A stretch of DNA of 20,546 nucleotides from JAUYIV01 sp035464675 (GCA_035464675.1 DATHSA010000076.1:1-20546); one strand, 5' to 3'; positions 14,047 through 20,546 are shown, numbered from the stretch's first letter. Numbers and translations: made by a program. The notes: generated by a model from the letters alone, not told the origin.

Positions 14047-15270
14047 TCACGTCTCGTAGCTCCGGAGCACCTCTATGCCCATGCCGGCGAGGGTGCGACA
14101 GATCGACTCGAACTGGGCCTCGGACCGGGTCTCCACGGAGAACCTGATGGCGGTGTAGCCGAAGGGCAGGCCGATACCTTCCCGCTGATGGTCCACAGAC
14201 ACCACGTTGGCGCCTGCGTCGGCGATGGACCGCGTGACCCGGGCCAGCTGGCCGGGCACATCGGGGACGTGCACCGCGAAGGTGCCATAGCGCCCCGCCG
14301 ACTCCAGGCCGTGCCTGATCACCTGATCGACCAGCAGCAGATCGACATTCCCGCCCGACAGCACGAGCACGGTCGGGCCCGGCCTGTCGGGCACCAGCCC
14401 GGCCATGAGGGCGGCAAGAGCCGCGGCGCCGGCGGCTTCGACCATCAGCTTGGCGCGCTCCAGCAGCAGGGTCACGGCGAGCATCATCTGGCCGTCTGAC
14501 ACCGACACCAGGTCGTCCACGTGCGCCTCGATGTGGTGGAAACACAGCTCCGACGGCCGGGCGACCGCGATCCCGTCGGCGACCGTGAACCGAGGGGCGA
14601 CTGCCGTGGGCTTCCCTGCGGCCCGGCTGGCGATGTAGGGGACGGTGGCCTCGGCCTCCACGCCGACGATCCGGGTCGACGGGCTGAGGGCCTTGACGGC
14701 TGTCGCGATCCCTGAGATGAGCCCGCCCCCGCCGACGGGCACGACGACGGTGCCCGGCTCGGGCATGGCGTCGATGAGCTCGAGGCCCAGGGTGCCCTGT
14801 CCGGCGATGATGTTCCGATCGTCGAACGGGTGGATCAGCCTCGCCCCGGTCTCTTCGGCGAAGACGAGAGCGGCGTCGAGGGCATCGCCGATGTTCTCGC
14901 CATGAAGCTTCACGTCGGCGCCGTACTGGCGGGTTGCATCGATCTTGGGGAGTGCGGCGTTCTCGGGCATGTAGACCGTGGATTTGATACCGAGTGTCGT
15001 GGCGGCCAGGGCCACTCCCTGGGCGTGGTTGCCCGCCGAGGCGGCCACCACACCTGCGGCGCGCTGGTCGTCGTCGAGCAGGGACAGCGCATTCATGGCG
15101 CCACGAATCTTGAACGACCCGGCACGTTGCAGGTTCTCGGCCTTGAGCCACACCGCCCGTCCCGACATCACGGAGAAGGTGTGGGTGGGGATGAGGGGGG
15201 TCGGCATGACGACGCTCTTGCCCCGCTCGGCGGCGGCGTGGATCTCGGACAGGGTGACGAGGTCTGGCAT
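14047..15270 (-). CDS. ilvA: Threonine ammonia-lyase with one C-terminal ACT domain
   Basis: 407 residues. The PLP-dependent catalytic domain (about 1-320) has the Schiff-base lysine K54 in GSFKIRGA, the SAGNHAQG substrate loop and the GGGGLISG phosphate-binding loop. One ACT domain follows (about 328-407, FAVHVPDVPGQLARVTRSIADAGANVV). The enzyme turns threonine into 2-oxobutanoate and ammonia, the first step towards isoleucine. The single ACT domain marks the medium form, unlike the two-ACT E. coli IlvA; a catabolic role is also possible. TAGTTT lies 8 nt before the ATG (minus strand, 15279-15284), again pointing to a near-leaderless transcript. The gene is antisense within the usual truA-rplM interval. 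Confidence 0.93.
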   Translation of the reverse strand: MPDLVTLSEIHAAAERGKSVVMPTPLIPTHTFSVMSGRAVWLKAENLQRAGSFKIRGAMNALSLLDDDQRAAGVVAASAGNHAQGVALAATTLGIKSTVYMPENAALPKIDATRQYGADVKLHGENIGDALDAALVFAEETGARLIHPFDDRNIIAGQGTLGLELIDAMPEPGTVVVPVGGGGLISGIATAVKALSPSTRIVGVEAEATVPYIASRAAGKPTAVAPRFTVADGIAVARPSELCFHHIEAHVDDLVSVSDGQMMLAVTLLLERAKLMVEAAGAAALAALMAGLVPDRPGPTVLVLSGGNVDLLLVDQVIRHGLESAGRYGTFAVHVPDVPGQLARVTRSIADAGANVVSVDHQREGIGLPFGYTAIRFSVETRSEAQFESICRTLAGMGIEVLRSYET

Positions 15271-15377
15271 CGAGTCTGAAACTAGTTGGTGTCCGCGCCA
15301 GGGGAACGGACAAGTGACCTGCCTCTCTTCTGCCGGATTGGCCCAAATGGCTCACGGACCATTACCATGCCGTTCCC

Positions 15378-15394
15378 GTCCCGCCCCGCGGGAC
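15378..15394 (+). other. Hairpin in the rplM leader
   Basis: GTCCCGC-CCC-GCGGGAC is a perfect 7-bp stem with 3-nt loop about 40 nt before the rplM start. A weak promoter, TTGGCC (15338-15343) and TACCAT (15363-15368) with 19-bp spacing, lies just upstream, so the hairpin would be near the 5' end of the mRNA. In other bacteria L13 leaders control this operon; whether that holds here is unknown. Confidence 0.4.
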
Positions 15395-15432
15395 CGTCCG
15401 CGTGTGCCGAGCGCACTCTGGAGAATCTCCGA

Positions 15433-15891
15433 ATGAAGCTGCAGAAGACGTTCACGCCCCGACCCGGCGACATCGATCGCGCCTGGTGGCTCGTGGACGC
15501 CACCGACCTGCCCCTGGGCCGTCTCTCCAGCGAGGTGGCGCAGGTGCTTCGCGGCAAGCACAAGCCCACGTTCGCCCCCCACATGGACATGGGCGACTTC
15601 GTCGTGGTGGTCAACGCCGCGAAGATCGCCGTCACCGGCGCCAAGGACGAGGGCAAGAGCTACTACAGCCACAGCGGTTATCCCGGGGGCCTCAGCAAGC
15701 GGACCTTCGGTGACCTTCTCGACAGGCACCCCGAGCGGGTCGTGGAGAAGGCGATCAAGGGGATGCTCCCCCGCAACAAGCTGGGCCGGGCCATGGCACG
15801 CAAGCTGCGCGTGTATGCCGGCGCCGATCATCCCCATGGCGGGCAGAACCCGCAGCCCCTCGAACTCGACGTCCGAAAGGTCGAATCCTGA
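15433..15891 (+). CDS. rplM: 50S ribosomal protein L13
   Basis: 152 residues from ATG 15433, with GGAGA 8 nt upstream. The N-terminal region KTFTPRPGDIDRAWWLVDATDLPLGRLSSEVAQVLRGKHKPTFAP and the motif HSGYPGGLSKRTF are typical of actinobacterial L13, as is AKLR-like LRVYAGADHPHGGQNP near the end. L13 binds 23S rRNA early in 50S assembly. It is slightly longer than the usual 142-147 residues because of its N-terminal tail. The stop overlaps the rpsI start by one base (TGATG), the usual pairing of these two genes. Confidence 0.98.
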   Translation: MKLQKTFTPRPGDIDRAWWLVDATDLPLGRLSSEVAQVLRGKHKPTFAPHMDMGDFVVVVNAAKIAVTGAKDEGKSYYSHSGYPGGLSKRTFGDLLDRHPERVVEKAIKGMLPRNKLGRAMARKLRVYAGADHPHGGQNPQPLELDVRKVES

Positions 15892-16283
15892 TGCCCAAGC
15901 CACTCGCCCAGACCGTGGGGCGCCGCAAGACCTCGAGAGTCCGTGTGCGCCTCGTCGACGGTGATGGGAAGGTCTTCGTCAACGGCAAGAAGCTCGAGGA
16001 GTACTTTCCGAGCATGGCGACGCGCCTCCGGGTGCTCGAGCCGCTTCGACTGGTGGATTCCGAGTCGCGCTTCGACGTGCATGCCACTGCCGAGGGGGGT
16101 GGCACCACGGGCCAGACCGACGCCCTCCGTCTCGGCATCGCCAGGGCGCTGATCGAAATCGAGCCCGAGCTCCGGCCACAGCTGAAGAAGGCGGGCTTCC
16201 TGACCCGCGACCCGAGGGCTGTGGAGCGCAAGAAGTACGGGCTCCGCAAGGCTCGCCGGGCGCCGCAGTACACCAAGCGCTAG
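15891..16283 (+). CDS. rpsI: 30S ribosomal protein S9
   Basis: 130 residues: GRRKTSRVRVRLVDGDGKVFVNGK at the start, the GGGTTGQTDALRLGIARAL core, and the conserved C-terminal tail KKYGLRKARRAPQYTKR, whose last Arg reaches the P-site tRNA anticodon. The tail is intact, which confirms the stop. Translation is coupled to rplM through a one-base overlap. glmM starts 74 bases later on the same strand with no strong terminator between, so the two ribosomal genes and the amino-sugar genes may share a transcript. Confidence 0.98.
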   Translation: MPKPLAQTVGRRKTSRVRVRLVDGDGKVFVNGKKLEEYFPSMATRLRVLEPLRLVDSESRFDVHATAEGGGTTGQTDALRLGIARALIEIEPELRPQLKKAGFLTRDPRAVERKKYGLRKARRAPQYTKR

Positions 16284-16357
16284 TCGATGCTGCAGTCGGC
16301 TGGGCGGCTTCGGCGAATCTCCTAAGACCCGCCTTGGCTTACGCCGAAGGACAGGGG

Positions 16358-17698
16358 ATGGCGCAGAAGTCGCTCTTCGGTACCGACGGTGTGCGAGGAC
16401 GGGCAAACGTCGACCTCACCGCAGAACTGGCGATGGGTCTGGCGCGTGCCGCCGGTGACGGCCGCGGAGGCACCGCGGTCATCGGACGGGACACCCGCCG
16501 ATCCGGCCAGATGCTCGCTGCTGCGGTCCATGCCGGCTTCAATGCCGCCGGGCTCGACACCGTCGACCTGGGCATCGTTCCCGTAGGGGCCGTGGCGTAT
16601 CACACCCGCGAGATGAACGCCGCTTTCGGGGTGATGGTCAGCGCCAGCCACAACCCCGCCGGGGACAACGGGATCAAGTTCTTCGGACCCGACGGGTCCA
16701 AGCTCGACGACGACCGCGAGGCGGCCATCGAAGCGCGCTTGGGCCACGGGTCGCCCTGGACCGAGGTGAGCGGCACCGACGTCGGCATCCAGATGCCCGG
16801 CCACGACGACGGCTTGGGCGAGTACCTGGACCACCTCGCCGCCCAGGCGGACTTCCGTCTCAACGGGATAGAGGTCGTACTCGACTGCGCTCACGGCGCG
16901 TCGTTCCTCGCCGCCCCGCATCTCTTCGAGGAGATCGGCGCCGGAGTGACGGCGATCAACGTGGAGCCGACCGGGATGAACATCAATGACGGCTGTGGCG
17001 CCGTCCACCCCGAGATGCTCGCCGCGGAGGCGGAGGGCCGCATCGGGCTTGCGTTCGACGGCGATGCCGACCGCTGCATCGCCGTCGACGAAGACGGCAT
17101 GGTCTGCAACGGCGACGTGATCATGGCGATCCTCGCCCGCCACCTTCGAAGCCGCGGGGAGCTTCCCGGGGACCGGGTGGTGGCCACCGTGATGTCGAAT
17201 CTCGGCTTCCGGCTGGCCCTGCGCAAGATGGGCATCGATCTGACGGAGACCCCCGTCGGCGACCGCTACGTGCTCGAGGAGATGCGGCGCACCGGCGCCG
17301 GGCTGGGCGGAGAGCAGAGTGGCCACATCCTGTTCCGGGGCCGCACCACCGGCGACGGCCTCCTCACGGGCATGCGCCTCCTCGAGGTGGTCGCGGCCAC
17401 GGGGGCCCCGTTGAAGGAGCTGCGCCGGGTGATGGTCGAGTACCCACAGGTGTTGCGGAACGTCCATGTCCGCGTCAAGGAGCGCCTCGCCGATGCCGAT
17501 GCGATCTGGGAGATCGTCGCCCGGATGGAGAAGCGCCTCGGCGATAAGGGGCGCGTTCTGGTCAGAGCGAGCGGCACCGAGCCGCTGGTCCGGGTGATGG
17601 TCGAGGCCACGGAGAGCCACGAGGCGGCGGCCATCGCCGATGACGTCGTCCTGGTGGTCCGTCGCGAACTCGGCGGCGTATTCGAGGGGGAGGGTTAA
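16358..17698 (+). CDS. glmM: Phosphoglucosamine mutase
   Basis: 446 residues from ATG 16358, with GAAGG 7 nt upstream; the family starts just here (MAQKSLFGTDGVRGRANVDLT). The catalytic phosphoserine is S97 in SASHNP, the magnesium loop is DGDADR (234-239), and the C-terminal phosphate loop is RASGTEPLVRVMVE. The enzyme converts glucosamine-6-phosphate to glucosamine-1-phosphate on the route to UDP-GlcNAc, peptidoglycan and envelope sugars. It uses the product of GlmS, encoded next. An in-frame TTG at 16334 is a weaker alternative start. TAAGAC (16323-16328) could be a -10 for an internal promoter. Confidence 0.97.
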   Translation: MAQKSLFGTDGVRGRANVDLTAELAMGLARAAGDGRGGTAVIGRDTRRSGQMLAAAVHAGFNAAGLDTVDLGIVPVGAVAYHTREMNAAFGVMVSASHNPAGDNGIKFFGPDGSKLDDDREAAIEARLGHGSPWTEVSGTDVGIQMPGHDDGLGEYLDHLAAQADFRLNGIEVVLDCAHGASFLAAPHLFEEIGAGVTAINVEPTGMNINDGCGAVHPEMLAAEAEGRIGLAFDGDADRCIAVDEDGMVCNGDVIMAILARHLRSRGELPGDRVVATVMSNLGFRLALRKMGIDLTETPVGDRYVLEEMRRTGAGLGGEQSGHILFRGRTTGDGLLTGMRLLEVVAATGAPLKELRRVMVEYPQVLRNVHVRVKERLADADAIWEIVARMEKRLGDKGRVLVRASGTEPLVRVMVEATESHEAAAIADDVVLVVRRELGGVFEGEG

Positions 17699-17720
17699 CC
17701 TCCCAGAGGACAACTGAAGA

Positions 17721-17741
17721 CGGAGCGGGTCGACCGCTCCG
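17721..17741 (+). other. Hairpin between glmM and the ribozyme
   Basis: CGGAGCGG-GTCGA-CCGCTCCG is a perfect 8-bp stem with 5-nt loop, 22 bp after the glmM stop and 25 nt before the predicted ribozyme cleavage site. It would become the 3' end of the upstream fragment after cleavage and might protect the glmM mRNA. No T run follows, so it is not a classic terminator. Confidence 0.45.
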
Positions 17742-17765
17742 AGACCGGCGACCCTCGTGTGAACC

Positions 17766-17920
17766 AGCGCCTGCCCTCGCAAGAGGTGACGAGGAAGAGG
17801 GAGTATCGAGCAGTCGGCGGATGCCCTCTCGGCCACTCATGGTCGTGACGGGTCGGGGAGTGCCACGGCACTCGGAGAGCCCGGGAGTGATCCCGGAGGC
17901 AGAGCCCGGCCCGGTGTGAG
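17766..17920 (+). ncRNA. glmS self-cleaving ribozyme (glucosamine-6-phosphate sensor)
   Basis: The leader of glmS matches the glmS ribozyme in conserved bases, order and fold. In order: cleavage site A17766/G17767 with AGCGCCTG; P1 CCTC-GCAA-GAGG (17775-17786); TGACGAGG (17787-17794); P2 AGAGGG/CCCTCT (17796-17801/17824-17829); TATCGAG (17804-17810) and CGGCGGATGCCC (17815-17826), where GGCG can pair with CGCC beside the cleavage site (P2.2); P3 CGGCC/GGTCG (17830-17845), whose loop CTCAT can pair with GTGAG 17916-17920 (P3.1 pseudoknot); P4 CGGGTCGGG/CCCGGCCCG (17849-17857/17905-17913); and P4.1 CCGGGA-GTGA-TCCCGG (17881-17896) with a GNRA loop. The class uses glucosamine-6-phosphate as cofactor to cut the mRNA, lowering GlmS. 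One extra hairpin sits in P4 (17858-17873). Pairings were drawn by eye from memory of the known ribozyme. Confidence 0.92.
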
Positions 17921-17968
17921 GCGGGGCGATCGGCCCCGCGGGTCTCCCGGTCTCCTACGAAGGGAGAC
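17921..17968 (+). promoter_or_regulatory. glmS ribosome-binding site with two alternative anti-SD partners
   Basis: After the ribozyme comes the hairpin GCGGGGC-GATCG-GCCCCGC (17921-17939). Then GTCTCC occurs twice (17942-17947 and 17950-17955), and each copy can pair with GGAGAC at 17963-17968, which includes the likely Shine-Dalgarno GGGAG (17962-17966) of glmS, 10 nt before the ATG. The outer pairing (GTCTCCC/GGGAGAC) is 7 bp with a 13-nt loop; the inner is 6 bp with a 7-nt loop. This suggests translation control in addition to cleavage. Confidence 0.5.
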
Positions 17969-17976
17969 GCGCGCGC

Positions 17977-19833
17977 ATGTGCGGGATCATGGGATACGTG
18001 GGGCCCCGCGAGGCGGCACCGATCGTCATCGGCGGATTGAGGCGCCTCGAGTATCGCGGGTACGACTCGGCAGGGATCGCCGTCCACGACGGCTCCACGC
18101 TGAGTGTCGCCAAGGCCGAGGGCAAGCTGGCCCGGTTGGCCGGCCTCCTCGACGAGGAGCCGGTCGCAGGTCACTTCGGGATCGGGCACACGAGGTGGGC
18201 GACGCATGGCGCTCCGAGCGATAGGAATGCTCACCCTCACACCGACCCCGGTGGCGAGGTCGTCGTCGTTCACAACGGGATCATCGAGAATTTCCTCGCG
18301 CTTCGCGAGGCGCTGGTCGCCGAGGGCGCCGAGTTCGCATCGGAGACCGACACCGAGGTGCTCGCCCACCTCATCGCTCTGGAATACGACGGCGACCTCC
18401 TCGAAGCCGTACGGCGCGCCGTCGGCAAGGCGGAGGGCGCCTACGCACTGGTGGCGATGTGCCGGCAGGAGCCGGGCCGGATGGTGGCGGTGCGGATGAT
18501 CAGCCCCCTGGTCGTGGGAATAGGGAACGGCGAGATGTTCCTGGCGTCCGACGTCCCTGCGATCCTCGAGCACACACGCGACGTGGTGGTCGTGGACAAC
18601 GGCGAGATGGTCGACATCACCGCCGACGGGTGGCGGATCGAGAAGCTCGATGGGACCCCCGTCGAGCGCGACACCCTGGAGATCACCTGGGACGCGGAGC
18701 AGGCGGAGCGGGGCGGGTATCCCCACTTCATGCTCAAGGAGATCTTCGAGCAACCGCAGGCGGCCACCGAGACCCTCAGCGGGAGGCTCCGCGACGATGG
18801 CGAGATCGTCCTGGAGGATGCGGTCTTCCCCGATGGGTTTGCCGCCGACCTGGAGAAGATCTGGATCACGGCCTGCGGCACGGCGTACCACGCCGGGCTC
18901 GTGGGCAAGGAGTTGTTCGAGCGGCTGCTCCGGGTGCCCACCGAGGTGGCCTACGCCCACGAACTGCGGTACTCGGACCCCATCATCCAGGGGCACACCC
19001 TGACGGTGGCGATCAGCCAGTCGGGCGAGACCGCCGACACCCTCGCCGCAGCCGATCTCGCCAGGTCGCGTGGCTCCCGTCTGCTGGCGCTGACCAATGT
19101 CGTTGGTTCCACCCTGAGCCGGGAGGCCACGGACATCATCTACACGCGCGCCGGCCCCGAGATCGCGGTGGCGTCCACCAAGGCCTACCTCACGATGCTC
19201 GTCGGCGAGTACCTGTTGGCGCTCGCCATCGGGCGGCAGCGCGGTGTTCTCGACCCTTCGGTCGACGCTGCGCTCGTGGCGGGGTTGCGGACCCTCCCGG
19301 CGAAGATCGAGGAGGCGTTGAAGGCAGAGGAGCAGGTGGTCGGGATCGCCGAGAGGCTCGCCCGGCCGTCGGCGCCCCCCAGGCCAGAGGGAACCTCCGA
19401 CGACATCTACTTCATCGGCCGCGGGCTCGACCATGCAGTGGCGATGGAGGGTTCACTCAAGATGAAGGAGATCTCCTACATCCACTCGGAGGCGATGCCC
19501 GCCGGCGAACTGAAGCACGGCACCCTGGCGCTGGTGACCGAGGGCACCCCCGTGATCGTGGTGATCACACAGGGCGACGTCTACGACAAGACGGTCTCGG
19601 CGATCCAGGAGGTCAAGGCTCGCGGGGCCTACGTCATCGCCGTGGCCTTCGAGGACGACGACCAGGTCGCCAAGCACGCCGACGAGGTGCTCAGGATCCC
19701 CAGGGTGCCCGACGTGCTGGCCCCGATCGTGTCGATCGTGCCCCTCCAGTTGCTCGCCTATCACGTTGCGTCGGCCCGGGGCCATGACATCGACCAGCCG
19801 CGGAATCTCGCGAAGAGCGTGACGGTGGAGTGA
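17977..19833 (+). CDS. glmS: Glutamine--fructose-6-phosphate aminotransferase (isomerizing)
   Basis: 618 residues. Cys2, exposed after Met removal, is the nucleophile of the N-terminal glutamine amidotransferase domain (about 1-220), with HTRWATHG at 71-78. Two sugar-isomerase (SIS) domains follow: the first has CGTAYHA (300-306) and SQSGETADT (347-355), and the second starts in the 460s with GRGLDHAVAMEGSLKMKEISYIHSEA-type motifs. The end PRNLAKSVTVE is the canonical GlmS tail. The enzyme makes glucosamine-6-phosphate from fructose-6-phosphate and glutamine, the committing step of amino-sugar synthesis. Together with glmM upstream it forms a two-gene module. Its leader carries a glmS-type ribozyme, so product feedback on its mRNA is expected. 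Confidence 0.98.
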   Translation: MCGIMGYVGPREAAPIVIGGLRRLEYRGYDSAGIAVHDGSTLSVAKAEGKLARLAGLLDEEPVAGHFGIGHTRWATHGAPSDRNAHPHTDPGGEVVVVHNGIIENFLALREALVAEGAEFASETDTEVLAHLIALEYDGDLLEAVRRAVGKAEGAYALVAMCRQEPGRMVAVRMISPLVVGIGNGEMFLASDVPAILEHTRDVVVVDNGEMVDITADGWRIEKLDGTPVERDTLEITWDAEQAERGGYPHFMLKEIFEQPQAATETLSGRLRDDGEIVLEDAVFPDGFAADLEKIWITACGTAYHAGLVGKELFERLLRVPTEVAYAHELRYSDPIIQGHTLTVAISQSGETADTLAAADLARSRGSRLLALTNVVGSTLSREATDIIYTRAGPEIAVASTKAYLTMLVGEYLLALAIGRQRGVLDPSVDAALVAGLRTLPAKIEEALKAEEQVVGIAERLARPSAPPRPEGTSDDIYFIGRGLDHAVAMEGSLKMKEISYIHSEAMPAGELKHGTLALVTEGTPVIVVITQGDVYDKTVSAIQEVKARGAYVIAVAFEDDDQVAKHADEVLRIPRVPDVLAPIVSIVPLQLLAYHVASARGHDIDQPRNLAKSVTVE

Positions 19834-19860
19834 TGCGTTCGCCGGGGTCGCGCCGGACAT

Positions 19861-19931
19861 CGTTACCCGTTACCCGTTACCCGGGCGTGTTGCGCGGCTG
19901 GCACGGGTAACGGGGAACCGGCAACGGGCAA
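19861..19931 (+). repeat. Heptamer repeat element, class A, inverted arms
   Basis: Three perfect units CGTTACC (19861-19881) face four opposite units (CGGGTAA, CGGGGAA, CCGGCAA, CGGGCAA; 19904-19931) across a spacer of about 22 bp, between glmS and acpS. TTACCCG pairs exactly with CGGGTAA. The left arm resembles the right arm of the 12305-12369 element, so these are members of one family. Confidence 0.82.
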
Positions 19932-19972
19932 CGAGTTCGGACACGCGCCAGACTGAACCGCGTGGAGGCGGC

Positions 19973-20347
19973 ATGAGAATCATCGGCTTGGGCGTCGACC
20001 TCGCCGACATCGAGCGGGTTCGCAGGGTGCTCGCCAAGTACCCGCGGTTCGCCGAGCGGTGCTTCACCGAGCACGAGCGGGAGTACGCATTCAGGTTCGC
20101 CAGCCCGGAGCGCCGCCTCGCCGCCCGCTTCGCCGGCAAGGAGGCCGTGATGAAGAGCATGGGCACCGGCTGGCGCCGGGTCCGCTGGCGGGACGTGGAG
20201 ATCACCGGTGGCGGCAAACCGACCGTCAAGATCTACGGAACCGCCAGGCGTCGGGCCGAGATGCTGGGTGTCACCGGGTTCGAGGTGACGATCACCCACA
20301 CGGACAAGGACGCCATGGTGTTCGCGATCGCACTGGGAGAGCACTGA
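19973..20347 (+). CDS. acpS: Holo-[acyl-carrier-protein] synthase
   Basis: 124 residues from ATG 19973 with GGAGG 4 nt upstream. The magnesium/CoA motif GVDLADIERV gives D9, and FAGKEAVMKS gives E57, the two metal-binding acids of the AcpS type. The end VTITHTDKDAMVFAIAL is typical. The enzyme transfers 4'-phosphopantetheine from CoA to a serine of acyl carrier protein, activating fatty-acid synthesis. The length is normal. It follows glmS in many Actinobacteria; the class A palindrome sits between them here. Confidence 0.96.
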   Translation: MRIIGLGVDLADIERVRRVLAKYPRFAERCFTEHEREYAFRFASPERRLAARFAGKEAVMKSMGTGWRRVRWRDVEITGGGKPTVKIYGTARRRAEMLGVTGFEVTITHTDKDAMVFAIALGEH

Positions 20348-20358
20348 CGCGCTGCTAG

Positions 20359-20546
20359 CCAGACCCGGGCGGGGCCCCAACCCCGCCCTCCGCCAGAGCA
20401 CGGGGCCCCGGCCCCGTGCCTGGCCGTGCGCCCTGCCGGCCAGACCCGGGCGGGGCCCCGACCCCGCCCTCCTCCAGAGCACGGGGCCCCTGCCCCGTGC
20501 CTGGCCGTGCGCCCTGCCGGCCAGACCCGGGCGGGGCCCCGACCCC
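20359..20546 (+). repeat. 81-bp GC-rich tandem repeat, 2.3 copies, open at the window end
   Basis: Units start at 20359, 20440 and 20521, each with CCAGACCCGGGCGGGG. Unit 1 and unit 2 differ at three positions. Each unit has hairpin A (GGGCGGGG, 6-nt loop, CCCCGCCC; 20367-20388), hairpin B (GCACGGGG, 6-nt loop, CCCCGTGC; 20398-20419) and a possible third stem CTGGCC/GGCCAG (20420-20425/20438-20443) across the unit junction. All frames stay open over it only because the DNA is so GC-rich. The array continues past the window, so its total size is unknown. Confidence 0.9.

Noticed and set aside
15286..15432. Longer L13 N-terminus starting upstream of ATG 15433
   Set aside because: GGAGA is well spaced for 15433, the family starts here, and the upstream region carries a promoter-like pair and a leader hairpin.
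17701..17976. RNase P RNA or another riboswitch in the glmM-glmS gap
   Set aside because: The ordered conserved blocks and position before glmS fit the glmS ribozyme much better, and the region is too short for RNase P RNA.
17695..19434. Long minus-strand open frame opposite glmS
   Set aside because: It is the codon shadow of glmS and runs through the ribozyme leader. No family motif is seen.
20359..20546. Coding repeat protein (81 bp = 27 codons, no stops)
   Set aside because: All three forward frames are open, which reflects GC content. There is no start or ribosome-binding site, and the differences between units fit hairpin loops, not codon positions.

Overview
This is high-GC DNA from the core ribosomal-protein/RNA-polymerase neighbourhood of an actinobacterium. 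The gene order (map, rpmJ-rpsM-rpsK-rpsD-rpoA-rplQ, truA, rplM-rpsI-glmM-glmS-acpS) is typical of Actinobacteria. An F420-type luciferase-like oxidoreductase, a DtxR-type iron regulator and many apparently leaderless promoters (TANNNT 6-8 nt before the start codon) fit the same group. The intergenic repeats suggest an uncultured or poorly studied lineage, perhaps Acidimicrobiia-like, but that placement is inference.

Layout. 1-56 is the 3' end of map. 57-3076 is an accessory block where infA would be expected: two tiny reading frames, a DtxR/IdeR-like regulator, and on the minus strand an acyltransferase-3 membrane protein and a glyoxalase-fold protein. A promoter at 3188-3216 then drives rpmJ-rpsM-rpsK-rpsD-rpoA-rplQ (3389-6225), whose genes overlap or nearly touch. 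6239-12909 is a second accessory block: a one-helix cysteine-rich membrane protein, a ClC chloride transporter with CBS and two TrkA-C domains, an F420-type oxidoreductase, a Nudix hydrolase, a KamA-family radical SAM enzyme and a YIP1-like membrane protein. truA (13131-13904) is isolated between two related palindromic repeat elements, with ilvA antisense behind it. rplM-rpsI-glmM-glmS-acpS closes the window (15433-20347), followed by an 81-bp tandem repeat that runs off the end.

How it fits together. The rplM-rpsI-glmM-glmS segment couples translation genes to the first steps of amino-sugar and cell-wall precursor synthesis: GlmS makes glucosamine-6-phosphate and GlmM isomerises it to glucosamine-1-phosphate. 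The 278-nt gap before glmS contains a sequence and fold matching the glmS self-cleaving ribozyme, so GlmS is predicted to be feedback-controlled by its own product at the mRNA level. Downstream of the ribozyme, the glmS ribosome-binding site can pair with either of two copies of an anti-Shine-Dalgarno sequence.

The most distinctive unexplained structure is a family of intergenic elements built from 7-bp tandem units in two sequence classes (CGGGCAA-like and GCGATAC-like). They occur at six places, often as inverted arms around a spacer and mostly just after stop codons. A GC-rich 81-bp tandem repeat, whose few differences fall outside its two internal hairpin stems, lies after acpS.
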